In this document: piece after piece, positions 24,911-33,588 of the stretch
How the letters are laid out: every line of letters starts with the position of its first letter
Position numbering within the stretch: position 1 is the stretch's first letter
From: Kitasatospora viridis
Lineage (GTDB): Bacteria > Actinomycetota > Actinomycetes > Streptomycetales > Streptomycetaceae
NCBI RefSeq assembly: GCF_007829815.1
Contig: NZ_VIWT01000002.1
Span: forward strand, 1 to 64,000
DNA length: 64,000 nucleotides
Direction of reading: 5' to 3'
Program-made: the position numbers and the translations under genes
Notes under the pieces: generated by a model
The model's database searches: none
Told to the model about the DNA's origin: nothing
The model's input: the letters and a program-made list of their open reading frames with translations, nothing else

Positions 24911-25914
24911 ACGGCTTCGTCAAGGTCCGGCCGCGCGGGATCGCGGCGGGCGCGGGGTGCGTGGCGGCCGCACTGGCCCTCGCCGTGCTGGCACTGGGCA
25001 GCGGCAGCTACCCGATCAGCCCCGGGGAGGTGCTGCGGGTGCTGTTCGGCGGGGGAACGCCGGCCGAACACTTCGTCATCGAGGAACTGCGGCTGCCACG
25101 GGTGGTGACCGCGCTGGTGGTCGGTGCCGCACTGGCCCTGGCCGGCGCGCTGTTCCAGTCGCTGACCCGCAATCCGCTGGGCAGCCCCGACATCCTCGGC
25201 TTCACCGAGGGCGCCGCCACCGGAGCGCTGCTGGCCGTGCTGGCCGGCGGCGGCAGCTGGGCGCTGGCCGGCGGCGCACTGGCCGGCGGAGTGCTCGCGG
25301 GCGCGGCCGTCGCCGGGCTGGCCTGGCGCGGCGGACTGCACAGCGGCCGACTGGTGCTGGTCGGCATCGGCACGGCGGCGATCCTCACCGGCGTCAACGG
25401 CTACCTGCTGACCCGGGCCCAACTCACCGACGCGGCACGGGCGCTGCTCTGGCTGACCGGCAGCCTGGACGGCCGGGGCTGGGACAACGCGCTGCCCCCG
25501 CTGCTCGGCCTGCTGCTGATCGCCCCGCCGGCCCTGCTGCTCTGCGGGCCCGCGCTGCGGATCCTGGAGCTGGGCGACGACACCGCCGCCGGGCTGGGCG
25601 TGCGGGTCGAGCGGGTGCGGCTGACCCTGCTCGCCGCCGCCACGGTGCTGGCCGCGCTGGCCGCCTCGGCCGCCGGACCGGTCTCCTTCGTCGCGCTGAC
25701 GGCCCCCCAGCTGGCCCGCCGGCTCACCCGCTCACCCGGCCCCAACCTGCTGGCCGCGATGCCGGTGGGCGCAGCCCTGCTGGTCGGCGCCGACTGGCTC
25801 GCCCAGCACCTGCTCGCCGACCGGCAGCTGCCCGTCGGCGTGGTGACCGGCGTGCTCGGCGGCGGCTACCTGATCTGGCTGCTCAGCACGCAGCGTCGAG
25901 CGGGCCGACTCTGA
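24907..25914 (+). CDS. FecCD-family iron-siderophore permease
   Basis: A 335-residue second permease, started by an ATGA overlap with its partner. Shared motifs are ELRLPRVVTALVVGAALALA, LFQSLTRNPLGSPDILGFTE, and SFVALTAPQLARRLTRSPG. After its stop a short CTCAGCCGCTGA-type direct repeat precedes the ATPase gene. Confidence 0.93.
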   Translation: MNGFVKVRPRGIAAGAGCVAAALALAVLALGSGSYPISPGEVLRVLFGGGTPAEHFVIEELRLPRVVTALVVGAALALAGALFQSLTRNPLGSPDILGFTEGAATGALLAVLAGGGSWALAGGALAGGVLAGAAVAGLAWRGGLHSGRLVLVGIGTAAILTGVNGYLLTRAQLTDAARALLWLTGSLDGRGWDNALPPLLGLLLIAPPALLLCGPALRILELGDDTAAGLGVRVERVRLTLLAAATVLAALAASAAGPVSFVALTAPQLARRLTRSPGPNLLAAMPVGAALLVGADWLAQHLLADRQLPVGVVTGVLGGGYLIWLLSTQRRAGRL

Positions 25915-25987
25915 GCGCCGCTCAGCCGCTGATGACCCGTCAGCCGCTCAGCCGCTGACCACCCGTCAACTCTCTCGAAAGAACGCC

Positions 25988-26791
25988 ATGCCCACCACCC
26001 CGCGCCTGCGCGCCGACTCGCTCACCCTCGCCTACGAGCGCCGCACCATCGCCCGCGACCTCAGCATCGACATCCCCGACGCCTCCTTCACCGTGATCGT
26101 CGGCCCCAACGCCTGCGGCAAGTCCACCCTGCTGCGCGCCCTCGCCCGCACCCTGCGCCCCACCGCCGGCACCGTGCTGCTGGACGGCCAGGACATCGCC
26201 TCCCGGCCCGCCAAGCAGGTCGCCCGCACCCTCGGCCTGCTGCCGCAGACATCCATCGCCCCCGACGGGATCACCGTCGCCGACCTGGTCAGCCGCGGCC
26301 GCTACCCGCACCAGGGCCTGCTGCGCCAGTGGTCCGAGCGCGACGAACGGGTGGTGCGCGAGTCGATGGCCGCCACCGGCGTCGCCGAACTCGCCGACCG
26401 CACCGTCGACGAGCTCTCCGGCGGCCAGCGCCAGCGGGTCTGGATCGCCATGGCCCTCGCCCAGGAGACCCCGCTGCTGCTGCTCGACGAACCCACCACC
26501 TTCCTCGACATCACCCACCAGGTCGAACTGCTCGACCTCTGCGCCCGGCTGCACGAGGAACAGGGCCGCACCCTGGTCGCCGTGCTGCACGACCTCAACC
26601 AGGCCGCCCGCTACGCCAGCCACCTGATCGCCATGCGCGACGGACAGGTGCTGGCCGCCGGCCCGCCCGGCGAGATCGTCACCGCCGAACTGGTCGAGCG
26701 GGTCTTCCACCTCCCCTGCCGGGTGATCGACGACCCCGAGACCGGCACCCCGCTGGTGATCCCGCGCGCCCGGGTGGCGGTGGCCCGGTGA
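25988..26791 (+). CDS. Iron-siderophore ABC transporter ATPase
   Basis: A 267-residue FepC/FecE-type ATPase: Walker A GPNACGKST, Q-loop LLPQTS, signature LSGGQRQRVW, Walker B LLLLDEPT, and H-loop VLHDLNQA. It powers uptake through the two FecCD permeases. The 3' end overlaps the next gene by GTGA, tying transport to the acylase and acyltransferase genes. Confidence 0.94.
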   Translation: MPTTPRLRADSLTLAYERRTIARDLSIDIPDASFTVIVGPNACGKSTLLRALARTLRPTAGTVLLDGQDIASRPAKQVARTLGLLPQTSIAPDGITVADLVSRGRYPHQGLLRQWSERDERVVRESMAATGVAELADRTVDELSGGQRQRVWIAMALAQETPLLLLDEPTTFLDITHQVELLDLCARLHEEQGRTLVAVLHDLNQAARYASHLIAMRDGQVLAAGPPGEIVTAELVERVFHLPCRVIDDPETGTPLVIPRARVAVAR

Positions 26792-28785
26792 ACGCCCGGG
26801 TGCACCGCGACGACTGGGGCGTCCCGCACCTGCGCGCCGACGACCACCTGGAGCTCGCCCGCGCCCAGGGCGCCAACGCCGCCACCGACCGCGCCTGGCA
26901 GCTGGAGGTCGAACGGCACCGCGCCCAGGGCAGCTCGGCCGCCTTCCTCGGACCCGCCGAGCTCGACTGGGACCGCTTCGCCCGCCGGGCCCGGCTCGTC
27001 GACACCGCCCGCCGCTGCTTCGAACGGCTCGACCCGGACACCGCCGCCTGGGTCCGCGCCTACGTGGCCGGCGTCAACTCCGCGCTCCCGCAAGCCGCCT
27101 CGGCCGCACCGGAGTTCGCCCGGACCGGCCTGGCGGCCGGCCGCTGGGAGCCGTGGACCCCGCTGGCGCTCTGGCTCTCGCACCACGTGCTGTTCGCCGG
27201 CCTGCCCGCCAAGCTGTGGCGCGAGCGCGCGGCCGCCGTGCTGGGGGAGGAGGCCCTCGGGTACTTCGCCACCGACGGCCCCGCCACCTCCGGCAGCAAC
27301 GGCTGGCTGGTCACCGGCGAGCGCACCGCCACCGGCGCGGCCCTGATCGCCGGCGACCCGCACCGCTTCATCGAGGACCCGGGCCTCTACCAGCAGATCC
27401 GGCTGGCCTGCCCCGAGTACGACGTGATCGGCCTCGCCGTCCCCGGCGTCCCCGGCATCGCGCACTTCGGCCACACCGGCGGCGTCGCCTGGGCCATCAC
27501 CAACGCGATGGCCGACTACCAGGACCTCTACCGCGAACGCCTGCGCCGCACCGACCACGGCGTCGAGGCCCTGGGCCCCGACGGCTGGCGGCCCGCCCAC
27601 GCGCACACCGAGCGCATCCAGGTGGCCGGCGCACCCGACGTCGAGGTCGAGGTGATCGAGACCGAACGCGGCCCGGTGGTGCTCGGTGAGGACCTGAGCC
27701 TGCGCCACCCGCCGCGGGTCACCGGCGAGTTGGGATTCGCCACGCTGCCCGCGCTGCTGCGCGCCCGCACCGTCGCCGAACTGGACGCCGCCCTGGAGCA
27801 CTGGGTCGAACCGGTCAACGTGGTGCTCGCCGCAGACACCGCCGGCGCCACCCTGCACCGCGTCGCCGGCCGGGTGCCGCGCCGCGACCGCGCCAACCTG
27901 CTGCGCCCCGTGCCGGCCTGGCTCGCCCGGCACGCCTGGACCGGCTGGCACCACCCGCTGCCGCGCGCCGAGGTGACCGGGCACGCCGTGATGGCCAACG
28001 CCCGCGGGCTCGCCGCACCGCTCGGCGTCGAGTTCGCCGCGCCGCACCGCGCCGAACGGATCGACGAGTTGCTCCGCGCCGACGACCGGTGGACCGCCGA
28101 GGCCATGGCGAGCGTCCACACCGACACCCGCCTCGCCGCCGCCGAACCGCTGCTGCGTCTGCTCGCCCGGCAGACCGGCCTGACCGCCGAGGCCGCCGAA
28201 CTTCGCGACCAACTGCTCGACTGGGACCGGCGGATGGCCGCCGACTCGGTCGCCGCCGGCCGCTTCGCCGCGCTGCGCTCGGCCGTGGTGCGGGCGGTCG
28301 CCGCACTCCCGGTGCTCGCCCCGCTCGCCGAACCCGGCGGCCACCCGGCCCTGTTCGCGCCCTGGCTCTCGCTCACCGCCCGGGTCGGCTTCGCCCTGGA
28401 ACACCTGCTGGTCCCCGGCCGGCTGCCCGGCCTGGACCCGGCGGCCGTGGTCCGCGCCGCCCTGGACCAGGTGGCCGGCCAGCCCGCCCGCGCCTGGGGC
28501 GAGACCCACCGCCTCGCCCCCTGGCGGGCGGTGGCCGACCCCGACTGGACCGAGCCCCCGCTCGGCGGCGACCACGACTGCGTGCTCGCCACCACCAGCG
28601 TCCCCGGGATCACCGACCGGTGCGGGCGGGCCAGCGCCGCCCGCTACGCCTGGGACCTCGCCGACCGGTCCGCCAGCCGCTGGGTGGTCCCGCTCGGCGC
28701 CGGCGGCCCCGGCCACCGCCACGACCAACTCCCGCTCTGGCTGAGCGGCCGGCTCATCCCCGCGACCACCCAGGAGAACCCGTGA
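26788..28785 (+). CDS. Penicillin acylase-family Ntn hydrolase without a signal peptide (DesG-like)
   Basis: A 665-residue amide hydrolase. The Ntn nucleophile is Ser170 in SGSNGWLV, where autoprocessing between Gly169 and Ser170 would yield a small alpha and a large beta chain. GDPHRF and HFGHTGGVAWAITNA follow as in the family. The protein begins directly with the catalytic fold (VNARVHRDDWGVPHLR), and no export signal is seen, so it should act in the cytosol. It is coupled to the siderophore ATPase (GTGA) and to a DesC-like acyltransferase (GTGA). From memory, such an amidase/acyltransferase pair beside desferrioxamine genes has been called desG/desH and linked to aryl-modified desferrioxamines. 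Confidence 0.88.
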   Translation: MNARVHRDDWGVPHLRADDHLELARAQGANAATDRAWQLEVERHRAQGSSAAFLGPAELDWDRFARRARLVDTARRCFERLDPDTAAWVRAYVAGVNSALPQAASAAPEFARTGLAAGRWEPWTPLALWLSHHVLFAGLPAKLWRERAAAVLGEEALGYFATDGPATSGSNGWLVTGERTATGAALIAGDPHRFIEDPGLYQQIRLACPEYDVIGLAVPGVPGIAHFGHTGGVAWAITNAMADYQDLYRERLRRTDHGVEALGPDGWRPAHAHTERIQVAGAPDVEVEVIETERGPVVLGEDLSLRHPPRVTGELGFATLPALLRARTVAELDAALEHWVEPVNVVLAADTAGATLHRVAGRVPRRDRANLLRPVPAWLARHAWTGWHHPLPRAEVTGHAVMANARGLAAPLGVEFAAPHRAERIDELLRADDRWTAEAMASVHTDTRLAAAEPLLRLLARQTGLTAEAAELRDQLLDWDRRMAADSVAAGRFAALRSAVVRAVAALPVLAPLAEPGGHPALFAPWLSLTARVGFALEHLLVPGRLPGLDPAAVVRAALDQVAGQPARAWGETHRLAPWRAVADPDWTEPPLGGDHDCVLATTSVPGITDRCGRASAARYAWDLADRSASRWVVPLGAGGPGHRHDQLPLWLSGRLIPATTQENP

Positions 28786-29390
28786 CCACCTCCCGGCAGG
28801 ACCCTCCCACCTTCCAGTGGACCGTCCCCGGCTTCGGCGCCCTGCTGCTGCGCCCGCTCGACCCCGACGGCGACGCGGCCGTCGTGCACTCCTGGGTGGA
28901 CGACGAACGCGCCCGGTTCTGGGGCATGGTGGGCCACACCCGCGAACAGGTGCGCGAGGTCTACGCCTACCTCGACTCGCTCACCACCCATCACGCCCAC
29001 CTGCTGCTGCGCGAGGGCGAACCGGTCGCGCTCTTCCAGACCTACCAGCCCGAGCACGACCCGCTCGGCGAGCACTACCCCGTCCAGGACGGCGACTTCG
29101 GCGTCCACCTGCTGATCGCGCCGACCACCGGCGAGCCGAGGCCGGGCCACACCGCCGTGCTGATCGGCGCACTGCTCGCCGCCGTGCTCACCGACCGGGG
29201 CGTGCGCCGGATCGTCGCCGAGCCGGACAGCCGCAACGAGGCCTCGATCGCCCGGCTGCGCCGCACCGGCTTCCAGCCCGGTCCGGAGGTGCAGTTGGAG
29301 CACAAGCGGGCCCGACTGCTGTTCCTGGCGCGCGAGGACGCCGAGCGGTTCTGCGCGGAGGTCCTGCCGGCCGCTCCGGTTCCCAGCTGA
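28782..29390 (+). CDS. DesC-like siderophore acyltransferase (DesH-like)
   Basis: A 202-residue acyl-CoA acyltransferase of the same group as the N-terminal domain of the DesC-DesD fusion. Shared patterns are VHSWVDDERARFWGMVG, the QTYQPEHDPLGEHYPV region, DFGVHLLIAPTTGEP and RRIVAEPDSRNEASIARLRRTGF. It probably acylates a hydroxylamine or amine in siderophore tailoring. GTGA overlap with the acylase gene. The cluster therefore has two acyltransferase domains, suggesting a different acyl donor for each. Confidence 0.87.
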   Translation: MTTSRQDPPTFQWTVPGFGALLLRPLDPDGDAAVVHSWVDDERARFWGMVGHTREQVREVYAYLDSLTTHHAHLLLREGEPVALFQTYQPEHDPLGEHYPVQDGDFGVHLLIAPTTGEPRPGHTAVLIGALLAAVLTDRGVRRIVAEPDSRNEASIARLRRTGFQPGPEVQLEHKRARLLFLAREDAERFCAEVLPAAPVPS

Positions 29391-29642
29391 CGCACAGTCC
29401 CTCCAACTCTCCACCGCAGGAAGGCGACAACTCGTCCCCGTTCCCTCCGGGGGTGCTGCGCCGAGGAGTTGATGCCCTTACCAGTCGGACGCTGACCTGG
29501 CGTCACGTCCGGGGCGGGATGCCGTGGGGCCGGGCGCTCGCGGTGCAGGTGGCGGCGGTGCGGGGTGGCGGCGGCCGGTGGCGGGCGGGCACGGTCCGTC
29601 AACGCTCCTAGGGAATCCCAAGGTTGAGTTCTGCCCAGGCTC

Positions 29643-29672
29643 TTGTTGGCCTGCACATGACTGACTTAGCCT
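29643..29672 (+). promoter_or_regulatory. Putative sigma-70-like promoter of the sedolisin gene
   Basis: TTGTTG, an 18-bp spacer and TAGCCT, giving a predicted 5' UTR of about 125 nt. The hairpin at 29681-29710 lies at the start of this UTR. Confidence 0.45.
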
Positions 29673-29680
29673 CATCGAGA

Positions 29681-29710
29681 GCCGCCCGACCGAACGGTGC
29701 TTCGGGCGGC
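29681..29710 (+). promoter_or_regulatory. 5' UTR hairpin upstream of the sedolisin gene
   Basis: Perfect 9-bp stem GCCGCCCGA / TCGGGCGGC with a 12-nt loop. It could stabilise the message or act as an attenuator. There is no gene immediately upstream for it to terminate. Confidence 0.5.
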
Positions 29711-29805
29711 TGTCGACCCCCACCACCCCGGGCCACCCCCATGGCCCGAGATGAACGCACCTCGCGCGCCCCCCACGTTGACCTGCCGTCACAGGAGGCA
29801 CTCCC

Positions 29806-31032
29806 TTGTTCCGCACCCCCACCACCGCCCGGGCGGCCCGGATCGCGCTCGCCCTCACCGGCACCGCAGCCCTGGGCCTGTCCGCCCTCGCCACCGCCGC
29901 ACCCGCCGGCGCCGCCAACGCACCCTCCTGGGTGCGGTCCTGCGCCGTCCTGCGGGCCGGTGACACGATGGCGTGCAACGCGCTGAAGGTCACCGACGTC
30001 GCCCAGGCCCACCCGCTCGGCGTCACCCCGAACGCCACCCCCAGCGGCTTCGGGCCCAGCGACCTGCGCAGCGCCTACAACCTGCCGGCCAACGGCGGCG
30101 CGGGCCAGACCGTCGCCATCGTGGACGCCTACAACGACCCGAGCGCCGCGGCCGACCTCGCCGTCTACCGCGCGCAGTACGGCCTGCCCGCCTGCACCGT
30201 GGCGAACGGCTGCTTCAAGCAGGTCAGCCAGACCGGCAGCACCACCTCGCTGCCGTCCGACGACAGCGGCTGGGCGGGCGAGATATCCCTCGACCTCGAC
30301 ATGGTCTCGGCGATCGCGCCCAACGCCCACATCATCCTCGTCGAGGCCAGCAGCGCCAGCATGGGCGACCTCGGCACCTCGGTCAACGAGGCCGTCAAGC
30401 TGGGCGCCAAGTTCGTCTCCAACAGCTACGGCGGCGGCGAGTCCTCGGCCGACACCTCCTACGACGCCAGCTACTTCAACCACCCGGGCGTCGCGATCAC
30501 CGTCTCCTCCGGCGACAGCGGCTACGGCGTCGAGTACCCGGCCGCCTCCAAGTACGTCACGGCGGTCGGCGGCACCTCGCTCAAGAAGGCCTCCAACAGC
30601 CGCGGTTGGACCGAGTCGGTGTGGTCCACCAGCAGCAGCGAGGGTGCCGGCTCCGGCTGCTCCCGGTACGACGCCAAGCCGACCTGGCAGAAGGACACCG
30701 GCTGCGCCAAGCGCACCGTGGCCGACGTCTCGGCGGTCGCCGACCCGGCCACCGGCGTCGCGGTCTACCAGACCTACGGCGGCTCCGGCTGGAACGTCTA
30801 CGGCGGCACCAGCGTCGCCTCGCCGATCATCGCGGCGGTCTACGCCGACGCGGGCGCGCCGCACGCGGCGATCCCGGCGGCCGACGCCTACGCCCACCCG
30901 GGCTCGCTGAACGACGTCACCACCGGCAAGACCGCCACCTGCTCGCCGGCCTACCTGTGCACCGCCGGCAAGGGCTACGACGGCCCGACCGGCCTCGGCA
31001 CCCCGAACGGCCTGGCGGCCTTCACCGGCTGA
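29806..31032 (+). CDS. Secreted S53 (sedolisin-type) serine-carboxyl peptidase
   Basis: A 408-residue secreted protease with a Sec-type signal peptide (about residues 1-37, ending AAPAGAAN). Catalytic residues are visible: Glu159 and Asp163 in GEISLDLD, the oxyanion Asp237 in SSGDSG, and Ser336 in GGTSVASP. YDGPTGLGTPNG near the C-terminus matches the calcium-site region. Unlike kumamolisin-type enzymes it lacks a long propeptide; only about 40 residues lie between signal and catalytic domain. The start is TTG, chosen because AGGAGG lies exactly 7 nt upstream. Three Cys pairs suggest disulfides. Confidence 0.9.
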   Translation: MFRTPTTARAARIALALTGTAALGLSALATAAPAGAANAPSWVRSCAVLRAGDTMACNALKVTDVAQAHPLGVTPNATPSGFGPSDLRSAYNLPANGGAGQTVAIVDAYNDPSAAADLAVYRAQYGLPACTVANGCFKQVSQTGSTTSLPSDDSGWAGEISLDLDMVSAIAPNAHIILVEASSASMGDLGTSVNEAVKLGAKFVSNSYGGGESSADTSYDASYFNHPGVAITVSSGDSGYGVEYPAASKYVTAVGGTSLKKASNSRGWTESVWSTSSSEGAGSGCSRYDAKPTWQKDTGCAKRTVADVSAVADPATGVAVYQTYGGSGWNVYGGTSVASPIIAAVYADAGAPHAAIPAADAYAHPGSLNDVTTGKTATCSPAYLCTAGKGYDGPTGLGTPNGLAAFTG

Positions 31033-31050
31033 CGCCGCGCTGCTTCTGCG

Positions 31051-31093
31051 GGCCCGTGGGCCCGGACCGCACGCCGGTCCGGGCCCACGGGCC
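31051..31093 (+). terminator. Strong terminator hairpin after the sedolisin gene
   Basis: A perfect 18-bp stem with left arm 31051-31068, 7-nt loop and right arm 31076-31093, rich in GGCCC/GGGCC. It lies 18 nt after the stop codon. Confidence 0.88.
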
Positions 31094-31318
31094 GTTCACG
31101 TTGTTGGGCGGCTCGGGCGGAAGCGGTCGTGCCGGTGCGCCGGAGCGTCGGTAAGGTGCGACCAACCCCCGTGCTCCAGTCGACGGGTGGTCGAATTCGA
31201 TCACAAGTGCACTGTCGTACCGTCCGGCTGACATTCCGTCACATCATCCTCGTGGCAAGTATTCTCATCTCGCGGCCGCGCGGCCCACGATGGGCGCCCG
31301 CCGGAGAGGACGGAACGC

Positions 31319-31888
31319 GTGACCGAGCCGGACTGGGCGCTGGCCGCAGGCAGGCACCCGCGCCTGACCTTCGCCGCCTTCTGCGAGACGCACGAGCTGG
31401 TCTGGACCCGCTTCGCCCGGGCCGGACGCCTCGGCGAGCCGGACGTCCGCCGGGTCGTCACGAGGACCAGGGAACACCTCTGGCAGGCCTGGCCCATCGC
31501 CCTGCGCGAGCACAGCACCGCCGCCTACGCCTGGCGGCTGCTCAAGGAGGCGATCGCCGTCGTCACCGCCGAACGGGACGCGGGCGGCGCCCGCGAGCCC
31601 GCCGGCGACGAGCAGCCCTGGCAGGAGGCGGCCTGCGCCACCGTCGACCGCATCGGCCTGCGAGTGCGCACCTGGCAGGAGAAGCTGGCCGTCCACGACG
31701 CCCTCGGCAGGCTGTCCGAACGCCACCACGACGTACTCGTCCTCAGCTACGGCCTCGGCCTGCCCGACCGCCGGATCGCCGACTACCTGGACACCACCGA
31801 GGCCGACGTCCGCGCCCGACTGCGCCGCGCCCGCGCCACACTGGAACGCACCTTCGGCTCCGAGCAGCCGCCCGGGAGCCCGAGATGA
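31319..31888 (+). CDS. RNA polymerase sigma-70-like (ECF-type) factor
   Basis: A 189-residue protein whose C-terminal part is a sigma region 4 helix-turn-helix: LSERHHDVLVLSYGLGLPDR, RIADYLDTTEADVRARLRRA. The N-terminal half (FCETHELVWTRFARAG, REHLWQAWPIALREH) is a weak region 2. The GTG start has GGAGAGGA upstream. It is coupled to the next gene by an ATGA overlap, as sigma/anti-sigma pairs often are. The weak region 2 makes promoter recognition uncertain. Confidence 0.75.
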   Translation: MTEPDWALAAGRHPRLTFAAFCETHELVWTRFARAGRLGEPDVRRVVTRTREHLWQAWPIALREHSTAAYAWRLLKEAIAVVTAERDAGGAREPAGDEQPWQEAACATVDRIGLRVRTWQEKLAVHDALGRLSERHHDVLVLSYGLGLPDRRIADYLDTTEADVRARLRRARATLERTFGSEQPPGSPR

Positions 31889-32472
31889 CCACGAGCCAGG
31901 CCGAGACCGTTTACTGGCGGCGCCTGACCGCCGCACCCGCCCCCTACCCGAGCGCCCACCAGCAGGCCGGACACGAACTCGACCTGCTGTGCTCGCTGAT
32001 CCTGGCCGCACCCGCCGCCGCACCCGCGATCGAGCAACTCGCCGACCACGGCCACGACCAGCCCGAGGGCGCCCTCGTCCTCGGCGCCCTGCTCCACCTG
32101 GCCGGCCACCGGGACGGCTCCCGGTTCTGGTGGGAGTTCGCGGCCGGCGGCGGCTCGCACACCGCCGCCTCCTGCCTGAGCCTCCATCACCACAGCCTCG
32201 GCGAACCCCGGGACGGCGACTTCTGGCGCTCGCAGGCCGAGCAGCTCGCCCGCCGCCCCCGCCCCGCCCGCCGCTCGCCCGCCGTGCCCCGCCCCCTGGT
32301 CCCGCACGCCGTCCGCGCCGACCTGCTGGCCCGCTGCCAGGAAGGCCTCGACGTGCGCCTGCCACCCCGCATCCTCGCCGCGATCGGTCAGCTGCCGGTG
32401 GACGACGACGAGGACCACGGCGAGGTCCCCCGCTCCCACCCGGACCTGGTCCACTGGCTCGCCGGGGCCTGA
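31885..32472 (+). CDS. Hypothetical protein coupled to the sigma-like factor
   Basis: A 195-residue soluble helical protein starting MTTSQAETVYWRRL, with a His-rich stretch SCLSLHHHSLGEPRDGDFW in the middle and an acidic DDDEDHGEV near the end. No membrane segment is seen, so a classical membrane anti-sigma factor is unlikely. The ATGA coupling suggests it works with the sigma-like factor. Family not recognised. Confidence 0.75.
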   Translation: MTTSQAETVYWRRLTAAPAPYPSAHQQAGHELDLLCSLILAAPAAAPAIEQLADHGHDQPEGALVLGALLHLAGHRDGSRFWWEFAAGGGSHTAASCLSLHHHSLGEPRDGDFWRSQAEQLARRPRPARRSPAVPRPLVPHAVRADLLARCQEGLDVRLPPRILAAIGQLPVDDDEDHGEVPRSHPDLVHWLAGA

Positions 32473-32566
32473 CCGGTCGGTCTTGCCGCGCGGAAAGCCT
32501 TGGAGGTCGACCGCCCGCGTGCGGCAGACTCGGACCAAGCACTCTTGCAACCGGAGGATCCTGACC

Positions 32567-33400
32567 ATGGCTGACCGGCCCCTGACCCTGATGGCGGTGC
32601 ACGCCCACCCCGACGACGAGGCGAGCGGGACGGGCGGTGTCCTCGCCCGCTACGCGGCGGAGGGCATCCGCACCGTCCTGGTCACCTGCACCGACGGCGG
32701 TTGCGGCGACGGCCCCGGGGGAGCCAAGCCCGGCGAGCCCGGCCACGACCCGGCCGCCGTCGCCGTGCTGCGCCGCCAGGAGCTGGAGGCGAGCTGCGAG
32801 GTGCTGAAGGTCAGTCACCTGGAAATGCTCGACTACGCGGACTCCGGAATGATGGGCTGGCCGAACAACGACGCCCCGGGCTCGTTCTGGGCGACCCCGG
32901 TCGCCGAGGGAGCCGCCCGCCTCGCCGAACTGCTGCGGCACTACCAGCCCGACGTCGTCGTCACCTACGACGAGAACGGCTTCTACGGCCACCCCGACCA
33001 CATCCAGGCCAACCGCATCACCACGGCCGCGCTGGAACTGACCGGACAGACCCCGAAGCTCTACTGGACGACGGCGCCGCGCTCCCGCATGCGCCAGTTC
33101 GGCGAGGTCCTGCGCGAGTCCGGCGTCGACTGGCCGGAGCCGGACCCCGAGGAGGCCGCCACCATGCCCCAGATCGGCCTGCCCGACGAGGAGATCACCA
33201 CCTGGGTGGACACCGCCGAGTTCGGCAGCCAGAAGTACGACGCCCTCGCCGCCCACGCCAGCCAGGGCGAGAACATCTTCTTCCTGCGCATGGGCAAGGA
33301 GCGCTTCACCGAACTGATGGGCGTCGAGACCTTCCTGCGCGTCCAGGACCCCACCGGCGCACCCGTCCCCGAGAACGACCTCTTCGCCGGCCTGCGCTGA
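32567..33400 (+). CDS. PIG-L/LmbE-family Zn deacetylase (mycothiol amidase-like)
   Basis: A 277-residue metal-dependent N-deacetylase/amidase. The zinc motif AHPDDE is at residues 15-20 and the distal His at YGHPDHIQANR. The TCTDGGCGDGPGG and MLDYADSGMMGWPNND segments match the mycothiol group (MshB/Mca). Detoxification of mycothiol conjugates or mycothiol synthesis is likely, but other GlcNAc substrates cannot be excluded. GGAGG lies 9 nt before the ATG. Confidence 0.85.
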   Translation: MADRPLTLMAVHAHPDDEASGTGGVLARYAAEGIRTVLVTCTDGGCGDGPGGAKPGEPGHDPAAVAVLRRQELEASCEVLKVSHLEMLDYADSGMMGWPNNDAPGSFWATPVAEGAARLAELLRHYQPDVVVTYDENGFYGHPDHIQANRITTAALELTGQTPKLYWTTAPRSRMRQFGEVLRESGVDWPEPDPEEAATMPQIGLPDEEITTWVDTAEFGSQKYDALAAHASQGENIFFLRMGKERFTELMGVETFLRVQDPTGAPVPENDLFAGLR

Positions 33401-33435
33401 GCCGCCTGACCGGGGGTCGGGGAGCCACAGGTGCA

Positions 33436-33473
33436 AGCGCTCCTTGCCCGCTGCTCTGCGGACAAGGAGCGCT
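33436..33473. terminator. Bidirectional terminator between PIG-L and HD genes
   Basis: Perfect 11-bp stem AGCGCTCCTTG / CAAGGAGCGCT with a 16-nt loop between convergent genes. Confidence 0.75.
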
Positions 33474-33588
33474 CGACGGCGGGGGACAGCCGGCTCACGC
33501 GGCTGTCTGGGAGCGTTTGCCTGGCTATCGGTAAGGCACCGCGATCGAGGCCGCGGTACGGCACCAAGCCGGTTCGGCTGCCGCGAGC

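Larger units (their letters stand above)
29391..29805. other. Intergenic region before the sedolisin gene
   Basis: 415 bp without a credible gene. The right half holds a promoter candidate, a hairpin and a strong Shine-Dalgarno sequence, listed separately. Nothing recognisable was found in 29391-29640. Confidence 0.6.
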
